Positions 14,453-14,492 of a stretch of 14,492 nt of DNA are shown here, piece by piece (positions within the stretch are counted from its first letter, which is position 1; each line of letters begins with the position of its first letter). Source of the stretch: an uncultured Eubacteriales bacterium (GTDB taxonomy: Bacteria; Bacillota; Clostridia; Christensenellales; Aristaeellaceae); NCBI GenBank assembly GCA_900553295.1, contig USCR01000051.1, positions 1-14,492 of the forward strand, read 5' to 3'. Position numbers and translations under genes: made by a program. The notes under the pieces were generated by a model. That model did no database searches and was not told the DNA's origin. It saw only the letters and a program-made list of their open reading frames with translations.

Positions 14453-14488
14453 AGCGGGCAGGCCCAAGGGCTTGCCCGCTGTTATTTT
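14453..14488 (+). terminator. Terminator of nfnAB
   Basis: Beginning 13 bases after the nfnB stop, AGCGGGCAGGCCC (14453-14465) pairs with GGGCTTGCCCGCT (14468-14480) with one G-U pair; the innermost pairs must open to form the loop. GTTATTTT follows. It is a typical rho-independent terminator and ends the two-gene operon. Confidence 0.85.
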
Positions 14489-14492
14489 CAGG

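Overview
The window looks like chromosome of an anaerobic, fairly GC-rich member of the Bacillota, most likely class Clostridia. That placement is inferred from gene content (an NfnAB-type transhydrogenase and an Mrp/Mbh-type membrane antiporter operon), strong AGGAGG ribosome binding sites and consensus sigma-A-like promoters. No rRNA, tRNA, CRISPR, transposase or phage gene was seen, and nothing suggests a recent mobile insertion.

Layout. Positions 1-94 hold two hairpins. The first is a two-way terminator and the second terminates transcription entering from the left. Positions 80-2443 (minus strand) carry a small two-gene unit: the ribosomal GTPase gene lepA, with a probable TTG start and its own promoter, followed by a YpsA/DUF1273 SLOG-family gene. 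Positions 2601-11965 (minus strand) are one tightly packed ten-gene operon, with a near-consensus promoter at 12012-12041 and a long hairpin terminator at 2550-2594. In transcription order it encodes MrpE, MrpF, MrpG, an MbhD/DUF4040 protein, a fused MbhE-MrpB protein, MrpC, and then four large antiporter-like subunits of 501, 496, 491 and 685 residues. Positions 11966-12212 are a divergent regulatory region. Positions 12213-14440 (plus strand) carry nfnA and nfnB, overlapping by ATGA and closed by a terminator at 14453-14488.

How the parts fit. The ten-gene operon follows the gene order of the membrane arm of archaeal Mbh respiratory complexes (A to H). Where Mbh has its hydrogenase genes, this operon has three extra antiporter-like subunits, and it ends with a terminator, so no redox module is attached here. 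It may be a stand-alone, oversized Na+/H+ antiporter. It may also be the membrane arm of an enzyme whose electron-handling part is encoded elsewhere. Divergent nfnAB is predicted to couple NADH, NADPH and ferredoxin through flavin-based electron bifurcation. The head-to-head arrangement makes joint control of redox balance and ion gradients plausible but not shown.

Most notable points: the four-antiporter operon without a redox module; a tandem duplicate pair (496 and 491 residues), one copy of which has Asn in place of the TM8 lysine; the split MrpA with its MbhE part fused to MrpB behind an 80-residue charged segment; the long C-terminal extension of the 685-residue subunit; and an inverted repeat at the predicted nfnA transcription start.
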